The translations under genes and the position numbers were made by a program. The notes under the pieces were generated by a model that saw only the letters and a program-made list of their open reading frames with translations, ran no database searches and was not told the origin of the DNA. A stretch of 64,000 bases of DNA, from positions 505,290 to 569,289 of the forward strand of contig NZ_JAQSCU010000010.1 of assembly GCF_029945535.1 (NCBI RefSeq), read 5' to 3'. Positions 47,263 to 58,828 of the stretch are shown here, piece after piece (position 1 is the first letter of the stretch; each line of letters begins with the position of its first letter). The DNA is from Methylotenera sp. Its GTDB lineage: Bacteria; Pseudomonadota; Gammaproteobacteria; Burkholderiales; Methylophilaceae.

Positions 47263-47991
47263 ATGGCAACTGAGTCACCTAATGATCTAGAACTAGCCTT
47301 AAAGAAACGCGCACGTCGCCGTTTGGTAGGTGCTATTGCTCTTGTGCTATTTATGGTGATTTTATTGCCAATGGTGTTGCAAGATCGTGCTGCTTTAGCG
47401 CCGCAAGAGTCTATTAAAATCACGATGCCTGATGATGTTGTTAGTCAACAAGCCCCAAAAGTTGAAGCGAATGTAACACCAGTTGAACCGCAAGTAGAAG
47501 TTGCTACAGCAAGTGAGTCTATAATTTCTGAGCCAATAAAATCAGAGCCAACTGCAGTTGCTGAAATCGACAAGCCAGCTCAATCTGAAAGCGCTAAAGT
47601 GTTAACTGACGAGAAAAAAGCCGAAGACAAGAAGCCCGTTAAAAAAGCAGAAGTTACCACTACAGATGCTAAAAAATCTGACGTTAAACTAAGTGAACCA
47701 AAAGCACCCGAAGTTAAAAAGTCTGAACAAAAAGCAGAATTGAAACCAGCAATAAATGGCGAAACCTTCACTATACAAGTGGGCGTTTTTTCAGATATGG
47801 CCAATGTGAAACAATTGCAAGCAAGATTAAAGCAAGTTGGGCTTGATTCTCACACCGAGAATATTACAACGCCAAAAGGTGAAAAGATTCGCTTAAGGGC
47901 GGGGCGCTTTAATTCACGTCAAGAAGCCGCCTACGCGCTAACGAAGTTGCAAGCAGCCGACTTGACTGGAATGGTCATTAGCAATAACTAA
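47263..47991 (+). CDS. SPOR domain protein (DedD-like)
   Basis: A 242-residue protein: a cytoplasmic basic start (LKKRARRRLVGA), one TM helix (about residues 26-44), a long Lys/Glu/Pro-rich linker, and a C-terminal SPOR domain (FTIQVGVFSDMANVKQLQARLKQVGLD). SPOR binds denuded septal glycan, so a divisome role is likely. The position between folC and cvpA matches dedD in E. coli. Confidence 0.9.
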   Translation: MATESPNDLELALKKRARRRLVGAIALVLFMVILLPMVLQDRAALAPQESIKITMPDDVVSQQAPKVEANVTPVEPQVEVATASESIISEPIKSEPTAVAEIDKPAQSESAKVLTDEKKAEDKKPVKKAEVTTTDAKKSDVKLSEPKAPEVKKSEQKAELKPAINGETFTIQVGVFSDMANVKQLQARLKQVGLDSHTENITTPKGEKIRLRAGRFNSRQEAAYALTKLQAADLTGMVISNN

Positions 47992-48034
47992 TGAAGCATA
48001 TATTTATATTGCGATTAATTGATTTGAAAAATAC

Positions 48035-48526
48035 ATGACAAGTTTCGATTATGTAGTGCTTGTTATAATTGGTTTATCTATCATATTAAGTGTGATGCGT
48101 GGTTTTTTTAGAGAAGCATTAGCAATTTTAGGTTGGGTAGCTGCATTTGTGACGGCTAAAACTTATGCTAATCAAATTTTGCCAATGATGCCTGAAAATA
48201 TACCAACCGAGTCCTTACGTATATTAGCGGCATTTTTAGTATTGTTTTTTGCCACTTTACTAGTTGCTACTTTGTTAGCGATAGCGCTTTCATCCGTTTT
48301 TAAAAAAATGGGGCTCGGTTGGCTTAATCGTTTATTGGGTGCTATTTTTGGTTTGGCACGCGGCGTACTAATTGTTTGTATTGTTGTATTTTTAGCGGGA
48401 CTTACCGAGCTACCTAATGATGCACGCTGGCGAAATGCCATGTTTAGTGCGCCCCTTGAGGCCTTGGTTATCAGTATGTTACCGTGGGTGCCGATAAGCA
48501 TTGCTAAGCATGTTAAATACGATTAA
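48035..48526 (+). CDS. cvpA: CvpA family protein
   Basis: A 163-residue membrane protein with four membrane segments: FDYVVLVIIGLSIILSVMRGFFREALAILGW, then AAFLVLFFATLLVA and GLARGVLIVCIVVFL. It is required for colicin V production and purF operon function in E. coli. It lies upstream of purF as in E. coli. Confidence 0.93.
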   Translation: MTSFDYVVLVIIGLSIILSVMRGFFREALAILGWVAAFVTAKTYANQILPMMPENIPTESLRILAAFLVLFFATLLVATLLAIALSSVFKKMGLGWLNRLLGAIFGLARGVLIVCIVVFLAGLTELPNDARWRNAMFSAPLEALVISMLPWVPISIAKHVKYD

Positions 48527-48632
48527 ATTAGCTATAGTTAATTTACATCTTAAGACTTGAATAGTTGCATCAAGGCCTGCATCTTAGAACTATAGAATTT
48601 TTAATTAGAATTAATCACTTAAGGCTTTCTTC

Positions 48633-50189
48633 ATGTGCGGAATCATAGGCATTGTAGGTAAAAATCCAGTTAACCAATTATTGTATGACGGGTTGTTAGT
48701 GTTGCAACACCGCGGTCAGGATGCTGCAGGCATTGTAACGACTGATGGCAATACGTTCTTCATGCATAAAAACAATGGCTTAGTAAAAGATGTGTTTCAA
48801 ACACGTCATATGCGCAGTCTGATTGGGAACGTGGGGATTGCTCACGTTCGCTATCCAACTGCTGGTTCTTCTAGTGCAGCAGAAGCGCAGCCCTTCTATG
48901 TGAACTCTCCGTTTGGTATCGTGCTTGGTCACAATGGTAATTTAACCAATTCACAACAACTAAAATCTGAAATGTTCCGCCAAGATTTACGCCATATCAA
49001 TACCAACTCAGATTCTGAAGTGTTGTTGAATGTGTTGGCGCACGAGATTGAGAAAACTTCACGTAATGCGGTGCTCAATACCGATATGGCCTTTGATGCG
49101 GTATCTGGCGTGCATAAACGTTGTAAAGGTGCATATGCTGTAGTAGCGATGATTGCTAATTTTGGTTTGCTTGCGTTTCGCGATCCAAATGGTATTCGCC
49201 CATTGGTGATTGGTAAGCTTGAAACTGTCCAAGGTACGGAATATATTGTGGCTTCAGAAAGCGTTGCGTTGGATGTGCTCGGTTTCCAAATGGTGCGTGA
49301 TGTAGAGCCAGGCGAAGCGGTATTTATTGATATGGATGGTAATTTCTTCTCACGTCAATGTGCCGATAATCCGAAACTTAACCCTTGTATTTTTGAATAT
49401 GTTTATTTAGCTCGCCCTGACTCAGTGATAGACGGCGTATCGGTTTACCAAACACGTTTAGATATGGGTAAAAGTCTTGCTGAAAAGATCAAACGTGAAT
49501 GGTCTGATAAGAAAATTGATGTGGTGATTCCGATTCCAGATACTAGTCGCCCAAGTGCTTTGCAAGTAGGAATTGCCTTAGGGTTGGATTATCGCGAAGG
49601 ATTCATTAAAAATCGTTATATTGGCCGCACATTTATTATGCCAGGTCAGGCATTGCGTAAAAAATCGGTACGTCAGAAATTGAATCCGATTGGTATTGAG
49701 TTCAAGGGTAAAAATGTCTTGTTGGTAGATGATTCGATTGTTCGCGGCACAACATCACAACAAATCGTCCAGATGGCACGTGATGCAGGTGCAAACAAAG
49801 TCTATTTTGCTTCAGCGGCCCCACCAGTAAGATTCCCAAATGTTTATGGTATCGATATGCCTAGCCGCGATGAGTTGTTGGCAACGGGCCGCACTGATGA
49901 GCAAATCTGCCAAGAAATTGGTGCAGATGCATTGATTTATCAAGACTTGGATGCTTTGGTTGAGGGCGTTAAATTAAGCAACCCACATATTAAAAACTTT
50001 GATTGCTCATGTTTTGACGGTAAATATGTGACAGGTGACATTAATGAAGCTTATTTGAATAATATTGAGACTGCGCGCGGCGACATGAACAAGAAGCAAA
50101 AGCCAGCTAACTCAAGCACGCAGATGGATTTAAATCTGATTGATAGTTTCGATAATGAGCCTGCTGAAGAGGCGACGGAAGTAAGTTAG
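48633..50189 (+). CDS. purF: amidophosphoribosyltransferase
   Basis: A 518-residue enzyme of the first committed purine step. MCGIIGIVG places the catalytic Cys at position 2, exposed after Met removal. The glutaminase domain is followed by a PRTase domain with [14 protein letters not shown]. The C-terminal tail is acidic and longer than needed for activity. Confidence 0.97.
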   Translation: MCGIIGIVGKNPVNQLLYDGLLVLQHRGQDAAGIVTTDGNTFFMHKNNGLVKDVFQTRHMRSLIGNVGIAHVRYPTAGSSSAAEAQPFYVNSPFGIVLGHNGNLTNSQQLKSEMFRQDLRHINTNSDSEVLLNVLAHEIEKTSRNAVLNTDMAFDAVSGVHKRCKGAYAVVAMIANFGLLAFRDPNGIRPLVIGKLETVQGTEYIVASESVALDVLGFQMVRDVEPGEAVFIDMDGNFFSRQCADNPKLNPCIFEYVYLARPDSVIDGVSVYQTRLDMGKSLAEKIKREWSDKKIDVVIPIPDTSRPSALQVGIALGLDYREGFIKNRYIGRTFIMPGQALRKKSVRQKLNPIGIEFKGKNVLLVDDSIVRGTTSQQIVQMARDAGANKVYFASAAPPVRFPNVYGIDMPSRDELLATGRTDEQICQEIGADALIYQDLDALVEGVKLSNPHIKNFDCSCFDGKYVTGDINEAYLNNIETARGDMNKKQKPANSSTQMDLNLIDSFDNEPAEEATEVS

Positions 50190-50328
50190 ATTTAAATGCA
50201 AATGCATCTTGACCATACTGTTTCATAGGTCTAAGATTAAATTGCGCTGATTTGAGTGACTTAACTTAATCAAGGTCTTACTCAGCTTGCGGGCGCATAA
50301 TAAATACAGCTAAAGCGAGTTTAAAAAA

Positions 50329-50364
50329 GAACCCGTTTTGGCTAAATGCTTAAACGGGTTTTTT
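50329..50364 (+). terminator. rho-independent terminator
   Basis: AACCCGTTT pairs with AAACGGGTT across a loop, followed by a run of T. It separates purF from metZ. Confidence 0.8.
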
Positions 50365-50390
50365 AATGCCCAAAAGAAATGAGAGTGAAA

Positions 50391-51575
50391 ATGACAAACC
50401 AATATCACCCAGAAACTTTAAGCGTACGCGCTGGTAACGAGATGACCGAATTTGGTGAAAATTCGGAAGCCTTGTTTTTAAATTCTAGTTTTAGGTTTAA
50501 CAGTGCAGCTCAAGCTGCTGCACGTTTTGGCGGTACTGAGCCTGGTAATATTTATTCAAGATTTACCAATCCAACCGTCACCATGTTTCAAAATAAACTA
50601 GCCGCCTTAGAAGGCGCGGAGCAATGTGTGGCCACTTCCAGCGGCATGTCGGCGATTCTAGCTTGTGTCATGGGTTTGTGTAGCGCTGGCGACCACATTG
50701 TAGCTTCGCGCAGTATTTTCGGAACTAGTGTTCAGCTATTCAGCAACATTATGGCGCGTTGGGGTTTGCAGGTGACTTACGTTTCATTGACGAATCCTGC
50801 TGAATGGCAAGCGGCTGTTACACCCAAAACTAAACTGTTTTTTGCGGAAACACCATCAAACCCAATGACGGAAGTTGGTGATATTCGCCTCTTAGCTGAC
50901 ATTGCACATCAATCTGGCGCCTATCTTGTGGTGGATAACTGTTTCTGTACACCTGCGGTTCAGAGGCCTCTTGAATTGGGCGCTGACATTATCATTCACT
51001 CAGCTACCAAGTATATTGATGGACAGGGTAGATGTTTAGGCGGTGCTGTTCTCGGCAGCAAAGCTTTGATGGAGCCAGTTTATGGCTTTTTACGCACGGC
51101 AGGCGTCACCATGAGTGCATTCAATGCTTGGGTGTTTTTAAAGGGCTTGGAAACTTTATTCATTCGTATGGAAGCGCATGCGAAGAATGCGCTGATATTT
51201 GCGACATGGCTTGAGGCGCAGCCACAGGTAGTACGCGTCTTTTATCCAGGTTTGAAATCACATCCGCAGCATGCACTTGCCATGCAGCAGCAGAGTAATG
51301 GTGGCGGTATAGTAAGTTTTGAAGTTAAGCCCAAAGCTGGTCAAACAGCTCAGGAAGCCGCTTGGGCTTTAATTGATGCCACTAAGTTAATTTCGATTAC
51401 GGCGAATTTAGGTGATGCGAAAAGTACTATTACGCATCCGGCCACTACAACGCATAGTCGCGTATCTGCTGAGGCACGCGCTGCGGCTGGGATACAAGAT
51501 GGATTGGTTAGAATTGCTGTTGGATTAGAGCATGTAGAGGACTTAAAAGCGGACTTATTTTTGCTTACAAAATAA
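50391..51575 (+). CDS. metZ: O-succinylhomoserine sulfhydrylase
   Basis: A 394-residue Cys/Met-metabolism PLP enzyme. The PLP lysine is in IIHSATKYIDGQGR; YSRFTNPTVTMFQNKLAALEGAE and the C-terminal THSRVSAEARAAAGI follow. It makes homocysteine from activated homoserine and sulphide. The second ATG (50391), with GAGAG upstream, is preferred to 50379. A hairpin follows at 51583. Confidence 0.93.
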   Translation: MTNQYHPETLSVRAGNEMTEFGENSEALFLNSSFRFNSAAQAAARFGGTEPGNIYSRFTNPTVTMFQNKLAALEGAEQCVATSSGMSAILACVMGLCSAGDHIVASRSIFGTSVQLFSNIMARWGLQVTYVSLTNPAEWQAAVTPKTKLFFAETPSNPMTEVGDIRLLADIAHQSGAYLVVDNCFCTPAVQRPLELGADIIIHSATKYIDGQGRCLGGAVLGSKALMEPVYGFLRTAGVTMSAFNAWVFLKGLETLFIRMEAHAKNALIFATWLEAQPQVVRVFYPGLKSHPQHALAMQQQSNGGGIVSFEVKPKAGQTAQEAAWALIDATKLISITANLGDAKSTITHPATTTHSRVSAEARAAAGIQDGLVRIAVGLEHVEDLKADLFLLTK

Positions 51576-51582
51576 TGTTTAA

Positions 51583-51611
51583 AATACGTGCTCAATTCAA
51601 GAGCACGTATT
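51583..51611. terminator. hairpin after metZ
   Basis: AATACGTGCTC (51583-51593) pairs with GAGCACGTATT (51601-51611). On the plus strand no T-run follows; on the minus strand TTTT does. A transcription end is plausible. Confidence 0.55.
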
Positions 51612-51710
51612 GATAAGCAGCCTATGGTTAATCGCTGTTAGCGCTACTAATTTGCACACTTTTTGTGCTAAAATAATGATATATAAAAACCATTAAAAGT
51701 TAGTTCGCAC

Positions 51711-54359
51711 ATGGATCAATTCGCTAAAGAAACCCTTCCCATAAGCTTAGAAGACGAGATGCGTAGATCGTATCTCGATTACGCAATGAGTGTTATCGTA
51801 GGGCGCGCTTTACCGGATGTTCGTGATGGTTTAAAGCCAGTTCATCGCCGTGTTTTATTTGCGATGCATGAGCTGTCAAATGATTACAATAAGCCTTACA
51901 AAAAATCTGCACGTATCGTCGGCGATGTGATTGGTAAATACCATCCGCATGGCGACACTGCTGTGTATGACACTATCGTTCGTATGGCGCAGGACTTCTC
52001 CTTGCGTTATATGCTGGTGGATGGTCAAGGTAACTTCGGTTCTGTTGATGGCGATAACGCGGCAGCAATGCGATATACCGAAATCCGTATGTCGAAAATC
52101 GCACATGAATTATTAGCTGACATTGACAAAGAAACCGTTGATTTTGGCCCTAACTATGATGGCAGCGAGCACGAGCCGCTTATCATGCCAGCGCGTATTC
52201 CAAACTTACTGATTAACGGTAGCTCTGGTATCGCAGTGGGTATGGCCACTAATATTCCGCCACACAATATCAATGAAGTGTTAGATGCTTGTTTCGCGCT
52301 GCTTAAAGACCCTGAAATGGGCATTGAGGAGCTGATTGAACTAGTGCCAGCGCCAGATTTCCCAACCGCGGGTATTATTTACGGCACGGTAGGGGTTAAA
52401 GAAGGTTACCGCACAGGCCGTGGTCGTGTAGTGATGCGCGGGCGTACTCACGTTGAAGATTTAGAGCGCGGTGGTCGTCAAGCTTTGATTGTCGATGAAC
52501 TGCCGTATCAAGTGAATAAAAAGACTTTCGTTGAAAAAATCGCTGAATTAGTCAACGAGAAGAAAATCGAAGGCATTTCTGATTTGCGTGACGAGTCAGA
52601 TAAATCTGGTATGCGCGTAGTGATTGAACTGAAGCGCGGTGAAATTGCTGAAGTTGTACTGAATAACCTATACAAACAAACGCAGTTGCAAGATACGTTT
52701 GGTATGAATATGGTGGCCTTGCTCGATGGTCAACCACGCTTGCTCAACCTTAAGCAAATGCTAGAGGCGTTCTTGCGCCACAGACGTGAGGTGATTACAC
52801 GCCGCACTGTGTTTGAGTTGAAAAAAGCACGTGCACGCGGTCATATCTTAGAAGGTTTAGCGGTTGCACTTGCTAACGTTGATGAAATGATTGCTATCAT
52901 TAAAGCGGCACCAACGCCACCAGAAGCTAAAGTAGCATTGATGGCGAAAGCTTGGACCTCGCCTGTTGTTGAAGAAATGCTTAAACGTGCAGCGATGGAA
53001 GCATCACGTCCTGAAGGCTTAAGTGTTGAATTTGGCATGTTGCCAAATGGCTATAAATTAAGTGATATTCAAGCGCAAGAAATCTTGCAAATGCGTCTGC
53101 AACGCTTAACAGGCCTTGAGCAAGACAAAGTCGTCAGTGAATATAAAGAAGTCATGGATATTATTGCTGACTTGCTTAATATCTTAGCAACGCCTGCACG
53201 TGTGACAGCCATTATTAATGATGAGTTAACTGAAATCCGTAAGCAGTTTGGCGATAAACGTCGCAGTGAAATTGTTGTGAATGCGCAAGATTTGTCGTTA
53301 GAAGACTTTATTACGCCGCAAGATGTTGTTGTGACACTTTCGCATACTGGCTATGTAAAATCTCAGCCTCTAGATGAGTATCGCGCTCAGCGTCGCGGCG
53401 GTCGCGGTAAACAGGCAGCTCAGACTAAAGAAGATGACTTTATCGACAAGATGTTTGTTGCAAATACGCATGATTACATCTTGTGCTTTAGTAGTCGCGG
53501 TCAAGTCTATTGGTTGAAAGTTTACGAAGTACCACAAGGAAGCCGTACTGGTCGTGGCAAGCCAATTGTGAACTTATTCCCGCTTGAGGAAGGTGAGAAA
53601 ATCAATGCTATTCTCTCTGTAAAAGAGTTTGATGAAAACCATTTCATATTTATGGCGACATCACTTGGTACAGTCAAGAAAACGCCGTTGTCAGATTTTG
53701 CTAACCCACGTAAATCAGGCATTATCGCGATTAACTTAGATGAAGGCGACTTCCTTATTGGTGCCGAAATTACTAATGGTACTAATGATGTGATTTTGGT
53801 TTCAAATGGCGGTAAAGCGGTTTGGTTTAGTGAAGACGATGTGCGCTCAATGGGTCGTGCGACACGCGGCGTTCGCGGTATGAAGTTGGCTGAAAATCAA
53901 CAAGTATTGTCATTATTGATAGCTAATAATGACCAACAGTCTGTATTGGTAGCGACTGAAAACGGTTATGGTAAACGTACTGTGTTAGCCGATTTCCGCC
54001 ATTCCGGTCGTGGCACACAGGGTGTTAAAGCCATCGCGATTAGTGAGCGTAATGGCTTGGTGGTGGCTGCTAAACTGGTGAATGAAGACGATGAAATTAT
54101 GCTGATTACCACTGGTGGGGTGTTAATTCGTACGCGTGTAAAAGAAATTCGTGAATTAGGTCGTGCAACACAAGGTGTAACGTTGATTAACCTTGGTGAA
54201 GGCGAGAAACTTTCTGGACTTGAAAAAATTGTTGAGTCTGACGATCCTGAAGCAGAAGTTGATGCAGATGCAACAATAGAAGTTAGCGAACCAATTGAAT
54301 CCAATTCAGAAGTAGAGTCTGATGCAAATGACAGCACAGAAGCAGGCGATAACGCTTAA
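51711..54359 (+). CDS. gyrA: DNA gyrase subunit A
   Basis: An 882-residue type IIA topoisomerase subunit. The catalytic Tyr122 is in [10 protein letters not shown], and the GyrA box is in RRGGRGKQ. Six C-terminal blades follow, then an acidic tail. Residues 83 and 87 (E. coli numbering coincides) are Thr and Asp. The gene heads a long cluster with serC, pheA, hisC and a DAHP synthase. Confidence 0.98.
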   Translation: MDQFAKETLPISLEDEMRRSYLDYAMSVIVGRALPDVRDGLKPVHRRVLFAMHELSNDYNKPYKKSARIVGDVIGKYHPHGDTAVYDTIVRMAQDFSLRYMLVDGQGNFGSVDGDNAAAMRYTEIRMSKIAHELLADIDKETVDFGPNYDGSEHEPLIMPARIPNLLINGSSGIAVGMATNIPPHNINEVLDACFALLKDPEMGIEELIELVPAPDFPTAGIIYGTVGVKEGYRTGRGRVVMRGRTHVEDLERGGRQALIVDELPYQVNKKTFVEKIAELVNEKKIEGISDLRDESDKSGMRVVIELKRGEIAEVVLNNLYKQTQLQDTFGMNMVALLDGQPRLLNLKQMLEAFLRHRREVITRRTVFELKKARARGHILEGLAVALANVDEMIAIIKAAPTPPEAKVALMAKAWTSPVVEEMLKRAAMEASRPEGLSVEFGMLPNGYKLSDIQAQEILQMRLQRLTGLEQDKVVSEYKEVMDIIADLLNILATPARVTAIINDELTEIRKQFGDKRRSEIVVNAQDLSLEDFITPQDVVVTLSHTGYVKSQPLDEYRAQRRGGRGKQAAQTKEDDFIDKMFVANTHDYILCFSSRGQVYWLKVYEVPQGSRTGRGKPIVNLFPLEEGEKINAILSVKEFDENHFIFMATSLGTVKKTPLSDFANPRKSGIIAINLDEGDFLIGAEITNGTNDVILVSNGGKAVWFSEDDVRSMGRATRGVRGMKLAENQQVLSLLIANNDQQSVLVATENGYGKRTVLADFRHSGRGTQGVKAIAISERNGLVVAAKLVNEDDEIMLITTGGVLIRTRVKEIRELGRATQGVTLINLGEGEKLSGLEKIVESDDPEAEVDADATIEVSEPIESNSEVESDANDSTEAGDNA

Positions 54360-54392
54360 CTTTATTAAACTTCAAGTAAAGAAATATTCAGA

Positions 54393-55475
54393 ATGACTCA
54401 GATTTTTAATTTTTCTGCAGGCCCTGCAGTTTTACCTAAACCTGTATTAATGCGTGCCCAATCGGAAATGCTGGATTGGCATGGATCAGGCATGAGCGTG
54501 ATGGAAATGTCTCATCGCGGTAAAGAGTTTATGAGTATTTTGGCCAAAACAGAGGCTGATTTACGCACACTCATGAATATTCCAAGCAATTACAAAGTAT
54601 TGTTTTTGCAAGGTGGTGCCATTGCTGAAAACGCAATGATTCCGCTCAATTTACTTGGCAATAAAGCCGCAGATTATGCAGTGACAGGCGGTTGGAGTAA
54701 GCGCAGTGTTGAAGATGCAAGCGCTTATGGCAAGATTAACGTAGTTGCCAGCACGGAAGCCGATAAATATACCTACGTTCCAGATTTTTCTACATGGGCA
54801 TTAAACAAAGACGCAGCTTATCTGCACATTTGTACTAATGAAACCATGAGTGGTGTCGAGTTTGTTGATTTACCAAACACTAACGGCGTGCCTATTGTGG
54901 CGGATATGTCTTCGCACATACTTTCACGTGAAGTTGATGTCAGTCAATATGGTGTTATTTACGGCGGCGCACAAAAAAATATCGGCCCAGCAGGTTTATG
55001 TATAGTGATCGTGCGTGAAGATTTACTTGACCACGCTTCGCCACTAACGCCTGCCGTATTTAATTGGAAAACGCAGGCTGAAAATCAGTCTATGATTAAT
55101 ACGCCGCCCACTTATAGTATCTATATCGCGGGTTTGGTGTTTGAATGGATAATCGAGCAGGGCGGAGTAGCTGCCATTGAGAAAGTGAATGTAGCCAAAG
55201 CTAAATTGCTTTATGACTATATAGATTCAACAGATTTTTATGTGAATCATGTGGCAATCAAAAATCGCTCACGCATGAATATTCCATTCTTTTTGAAAGA
55301 TGAATCGTTAAATGACGCTTTTTTAAAAGGCGCGCAAGAAAATAGTTTGTTACAGCTTAAAGGTCACCGTGCTGTGGGTGGTATGCGTGCCAGTATCTAT
55401 AATGCGATGCCGATTGAGGGTTTGCAGGCGCTAGTTGCTTATATGAAGGCTTTCGAAAGCAAACATTCAGCATGA
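54393..55475 (+). CDS. serC: phosphoserine aminotransferase
   Basis: A 360-residue PLP enzyme. It has FNFSAGPAVLPKPVLMRAQSEM at the start and the PLP lysine in YGGAQKNIGPAGL. It acts in serine synthesis and in PLP synthesis. Its stop overlaps the pheA start (ATGA). Confidence 0.97.
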   Translation: MTQIFNFSAGPAVLPKPVLMRAQSEMLDWHGSGMSVMEMSHRGKEFMSILAKTEADLRTLMNIPSNYKVLFLQGGAIAENAMIPLNLLGNKAADYAVTGGWSKRSVEDASAYGKINVVASTEADKYTYVPDFSTWALNKDAAYLHICTNETMSGVEFVDLPNTNGVPIVADMSSHILSREVDVSQYGVIYGGAQKNIGPAGLCIVIVREDLLDHASPLTPAVFNWKTQAENQSMINTPPTYSIYIAGLVFEWIIEQGGVAAIEKVNVAKAKLLYDYIDSTDFYVNHVAIKNRSRMNIPFFLKDESLNDAFLKGAQENSLLQLKGHRAVGGMRASIYNAMPIEGLQALVAYMKAFESKHSA

Positions 55476-56554
55476 GCGAGCAACTTAAACAACATCGCGA
55501 TCAAATAGATGCCATAGATGAGCAAGTGCTAAAGCTCGTCAATGAGCGGGCAAAGCTTGCACGTGCGATTGGCAGCCTGAAAGATGATGGCGTGATTTAT
55601 CGCCCAGAACGTGAAGCGCAGGTATTGCGTCGCTTGCAAGCCAATAATCAAGGGCCGCTAGCTAACGAGGCTGTGAGTAATATCTTTCGTGCGGTGATGT
55701 CTAACTGTCGTGCACTTGAAAAAGAGCTTTCTATCGCATTTTTAGGGCCATTAGGTACTTATAGTGAAGAGGCTGCACTCAAACAATTTGGCTTGGGTAG
55801 AAGTGCAATTGTTTGTGGCTCAATTGATGAAGTGTTTCGTACTGTCGAGGCTGGTCAAGCGGATTACGGTGTTGTGCCAGTTGAAAACTCCACAGAGGGC
55901 GCAGTTGGACTCACCTTAGACTTGTTGCTATCAAGTCCACTCAAAATTTGTGGTGAAATCACGCTGCCGATTCATCATTGTTTGCTTTCTGGACAGGCAG
56001 ATATCACTAAAATTAGTCACATAATGTCACATACACAGTCACTTGCTCAATGTCATGAGTGGTTGAATCGAGTTATGCCTAATGCTACACGCGAAGCCGT
56101 AACTAGTAATGCACGAGCAGCACAATTGACACATGATTTTGTCACACATGAGAATACTTTTGCTGCAGCTATTGCAAGTAAACGTGCAGCGGAGCTTTTT
56201 GACTTGAACATCCTCGCTGAAAATATTGAGGATGATGCCAAAAACACCACGCGTTTTTTAGTACTAGGCTCGCACGAAGTAGCACCGTCTGGTCAAGACA
56301 GAACCTCTTTAGTGATGACATCTAAGAACATCCCAGGTGCGATGGTTCAACTATTAGAACCATTATCAAGGCATGGTGTCAGTATGACTAAGTTCGAATC
56401 TCGCCCCTCTAAACAAGGTTTGTGGGATTACGTGTTCTTTGTTGATATTGAAGGCCATCAACATGATGCGAAAGTAAAAGCTGCATTAGCTGAATGCTTA
56501 GAGCGCGCATCTTTCCTAAAGGTGCTGGGTTCTTATCCAGTCGCCGTGATTTAA
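55472..56554 (+). CDS. pheA: bifunctional chorismate mutase/prephenate dehydratase
   Basis: A 360-residue protein. Residues about 1-85 are an AroQ chorismate mutase (IDAIDEQVLKLVNERAKLARAIGSLK). Residues about 95-270 are prephenate dehydratase (FLGPLGTYSEEAALKQFG, NTTRFLVLG). The ACT domain at the end (SKNIPGAMVQLLEPLSRHGVSMTKFESRPS) binds phenylalanine as feedback inhibitor. It overlaps serC by 4 bases. Confidence 0.97.
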   Translation: MSEQLKQHRDQIDAIDEQVLKLVNERAKLARAIGSLKDDGVIYRPEREAQVLRRLQANNQGPLANEAVSNIFRAVMSNCRALEKELSIAFLGPLGTYSEEAALKQFGLGRSAIVCGSIDEVFRTVEAGQADYGVVPVENSTEGAVGLTLDLLLSSPLKICGEITLPIHHCLLSGQADITKISHIMSHTQSLAQCHEWLNRVMPNATREAVTSNARAAQLTHDFVTHENTFAAAIASKRAAELFDLNILAENIEDDAKNTTRFLVLGSHEVAPSGQDRTSLVMTSKNIPGAMVQLLEPLSRHGVSMTKFESRPSKQGLWDYVFFVDIEGHQHDAKVKAALAECLERASFLKVLGSYPVAVI

Positions 56555-56582
56555 GCAAAATTAAGTTTTTAAGGTTTCTCGC

Positions 56583-57719
56583 ATGAGCATGTCTAGCAGT
56601 AATCAAGTCCACAGTGTTGTGGCTAAATTAGCACCTGAGTATATTAAAGCGATTGCGCCATATCAAGGCGGCAAGCCAATTTCTGAGCTTGCACGTGAAA
56701 TGGGCTTACAAGTGGAAGATATTGTAAAACTTGCATCGAATGAAAATCCTTTGGGCATTAGTCCTAAAGCAGATTACGCCATTCAAGAAGCTTTGCTTGA
56801 TATTGCACGTTATCCTGACGGTAACAGTTTTGCTTTGCGTGATGCTGTGAGTAAAAAATTTAGCATTGCACCCAATCAATTGGTATTTGGTAATGGCTCT
56901 AACGATATATTAGAGCTAGCTGCGCGAGCATTTTTAACAGCGGGCTGTGAAACAATTTATTCACAACATGCTTTTGCAGTTTATCCATTAGTCACGCAAG
57001 CGACAGGTGCTACAGGTATAGTTGTGCCAGCTAAGAATTATGGACATGATTTAACCGCGATGCTTGCAGCAATTACGCCAAAAACTCGCATGATATTTGT
57101 GGCTAACCCGAATAATCCTACGGGAACATTATTAGGTAAGGATGAGTTACTGGCATTCTTGAGACAGGTACCAAAAGCTGTGTTGGTGATGTTAGATGAA
57201 GCTTATGATGAGTATTTATCTGCAGCTAACAAATCTGAAGCAATTGCTTGGTTAAGTGAATTTGATAATTTAATCATTTCGCGTACTTTCTCAAAAGCTT
57301 ATGGTTTAGCTGGCTTGCGTGTTGGTTTTGGCTTGTGCCATGCTGATATTGCAGACTTGATGAACCGTGTACGTCAGCCTTTTAATGTCAATAGTATCGC
57401 TCAAGCAGCAGCAGTGGCTTCATTAGCAGATGATGATTTTGTTGAGCGCTCTTATGCGCTTAATCAAGCAGGCATGGCACAATTGACACAAGGATTAGAT
57501 AAGCTTGGATTAGAATATATTCCATCTTTTGCGAACTTTGTAAGCTTTGCCGTGAAAAATGCAGCACAAGTGAATCAAAAATTACTACAGAATGGCGTCA
57601 TTGTACGTCCAATTGCAAATTATGAAATGCCAGATTACTTACGCGTAAGTATTGGATTATTCAGTGAAAATGCACGTTTTCTAGAAGTGCTAGAACAAAT
57701 TTTAAAAAGTAATGAATAA
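56583..57719 (+). CDS. hisC: histidinol-phosphate/aromatic aminotransferase
   Basis: A 378-residue aminotransferase class I fold: [48 protein letters not shown], and the PLP lysine in [14 protein letters not shown]. Positioned among aromatic genes, it likely serves tyrosine and phenylalanine synthesis, with histidine as a possible second role. Ends directly before the DAHP synthase ATG. Confidence 0.95.
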   Translation: MSMSSSNQVHSVVAKLAPEYIKAIAPYQGGKPISELAREMGLQVEDIVKLASNENPLGISPKADYAIQEALLDIARYPDGNSFALRDAVSKKFSIAPNQLVFGNGSNDILELAARAFLTAGCETIYSQHAFAVYPLVTQATGATGIVVPAKNYGHDLTAMLAAITPKTRMIFVANPNNPTGTLLGKDELLAFLRQVPKAVLVMLDEAYDEYLSAANKSEAIAWLSEFDNLIISRTFSKAYGLAGLRVGFGLCHADIADLMNRVRQPFNVNSIAQAAAVASLADDDFVERSYALNQAGMAQLTQGLDKLGLEYIPSFANFVSFAVKNAAQVNQKLLQNGVIVRPIANYEMPDYLRVSIGLFSENARFLEVLEQILKSNE

Positions 57720-58784
57720 ATGAGCGAATATAAAAAGCTAGCCACAGATGATGTACGCATACGCGAGATTAAAAAGCTAATTACGCCATTAGAGCTATTG
57801 GATCGCCTGAAAGAAAGTGCTGATTCAACAGAAAATATCTTAGCAACACGTAAAGAAATCCATCATATATTACATCAGTCTGATGACCGTCTATTGGTAG
57901 TCGTGGGGCCATGTTCTATACACGACACCAAAGCGGGTTTGGAATACGCACACCGCCTGATGGAAGTTCGCAAAAATTTGGCAAAAGATTTGTTGATCGT
58001 GATGCGCGTTTATTTTGAAAAACCTCGTACGACTGTGGGTTGGAAGGGCTTGATCAATGACCCGCATCTTGATGGCAGCTATAAAATTAACGAAGGCTTA
58101 GAAATTGCGCGTAAATTTCTACTAGATGTAAATGAGCTTGGCATGCCGGCTGGAGCCGAGTTTCTAGATATGATTACGCCGCAATATGTTGCTGATTTAG
58201 TGAGTTGGGGCGCCATTGGGGCGCGAACAACGGAGTCGCAGGTGCATCGAGAGCTGACTTCTGGTTTATCTTGCCCTGTAGGGTTCAAGAACGGCACTGA
58301 TAGTGGTGTACGTGTTGCAATAGATGCGATTAAAACAGCTTCTAGCCCACATCACTTTTTATCCGTGACTAAAGAGGGGCAGTCTGCCATATTTTCAACG
58401 TCGGGGAATGAAGATTGCCACGTGATTCTGCGTGGCGGTAAAACGCCTAATTACGATGCAAAAAGTGTCAATGAGTCTTGCGAGAGCTTGTCTGCTGCTG
58501 GCCTTGCGCCTATTCTGATGATTGATTGCAGCCACGGTAATAGTAGCAAAAATTATTTGCGTCAAAAAGACGTTGCTCGAGATATTGCGTCACAAATATC
58601 CAATGGTGACCAACGTATCATTGGTGTAATGTTGGAATCACATTTGAATGAAGGACGTCAGGATCACGTACCTGGGTGTGAGCTGGAATATGGTAAATCT
58701 ATCACTGATGCCTGTCTGGGTTGGGATGATACGGTTCAAATGTTAGAAACCTTAGCATCGGCTGTGCGAGCACGTCGTAATTAA
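57720..58784 (+). CDS. aroG: 3-deoxy-7-phosphoheptulonate synthase, class I
   Basis: A 354-residue AroFGH-type DAHP synthase: VVVGPCSIHDTKAGLEYA, RVYFEKPRTTVGWKGLINDP, and DCSHGNSSKNYLRQ. It opens the shikimate pathway. Which feedback type (Phe, Tyr or Trp) cannot be told from sequence. It starts at the base after the hisC stop. Confidence 0.95.
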   Translation: MSEYKKLATDDVRIREIKKLITPLELLDRLKESADSTENILATRKEIHHILHQSDDRLLVVVGPCSIHDTKAGLEYAHRLMEVRKNLAKDLLIVMRVYFEKPRTTVGWKGLINDPHLDGSYKINEGLEIARKFLLDVNELGMPAGAEFLDMITPQYVADLVSWGAIGARTTESQVHRELTSGLSCPVGFKNGTDSGVRVAIDAIKTASSPHHFLSVTKEGQSAIFSTSGNEDCHVILRGGKTPNYDAKSVNESCESLSAAGLAPILMIDCSHGNSSKNYLRQKDVARDIASQISNGDQRIIGVMLESHLNEGRQDHVPGCELEYGKSITDACLGWDDTVQMLETLASAVRARRN

Positions 58785-58828
58785 AGCTTAGCTCATAAAT
58801 ATTGAGGCGAGTTGCATCATGAATTTAC

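Noticed and set aside
53966-54337. Minus-strand 123-codon frame opposite the gyrA end
   Set aside because: A shadow of the acidic GyrA C-terminal tail, giving a Ser-rich nonsense protein.
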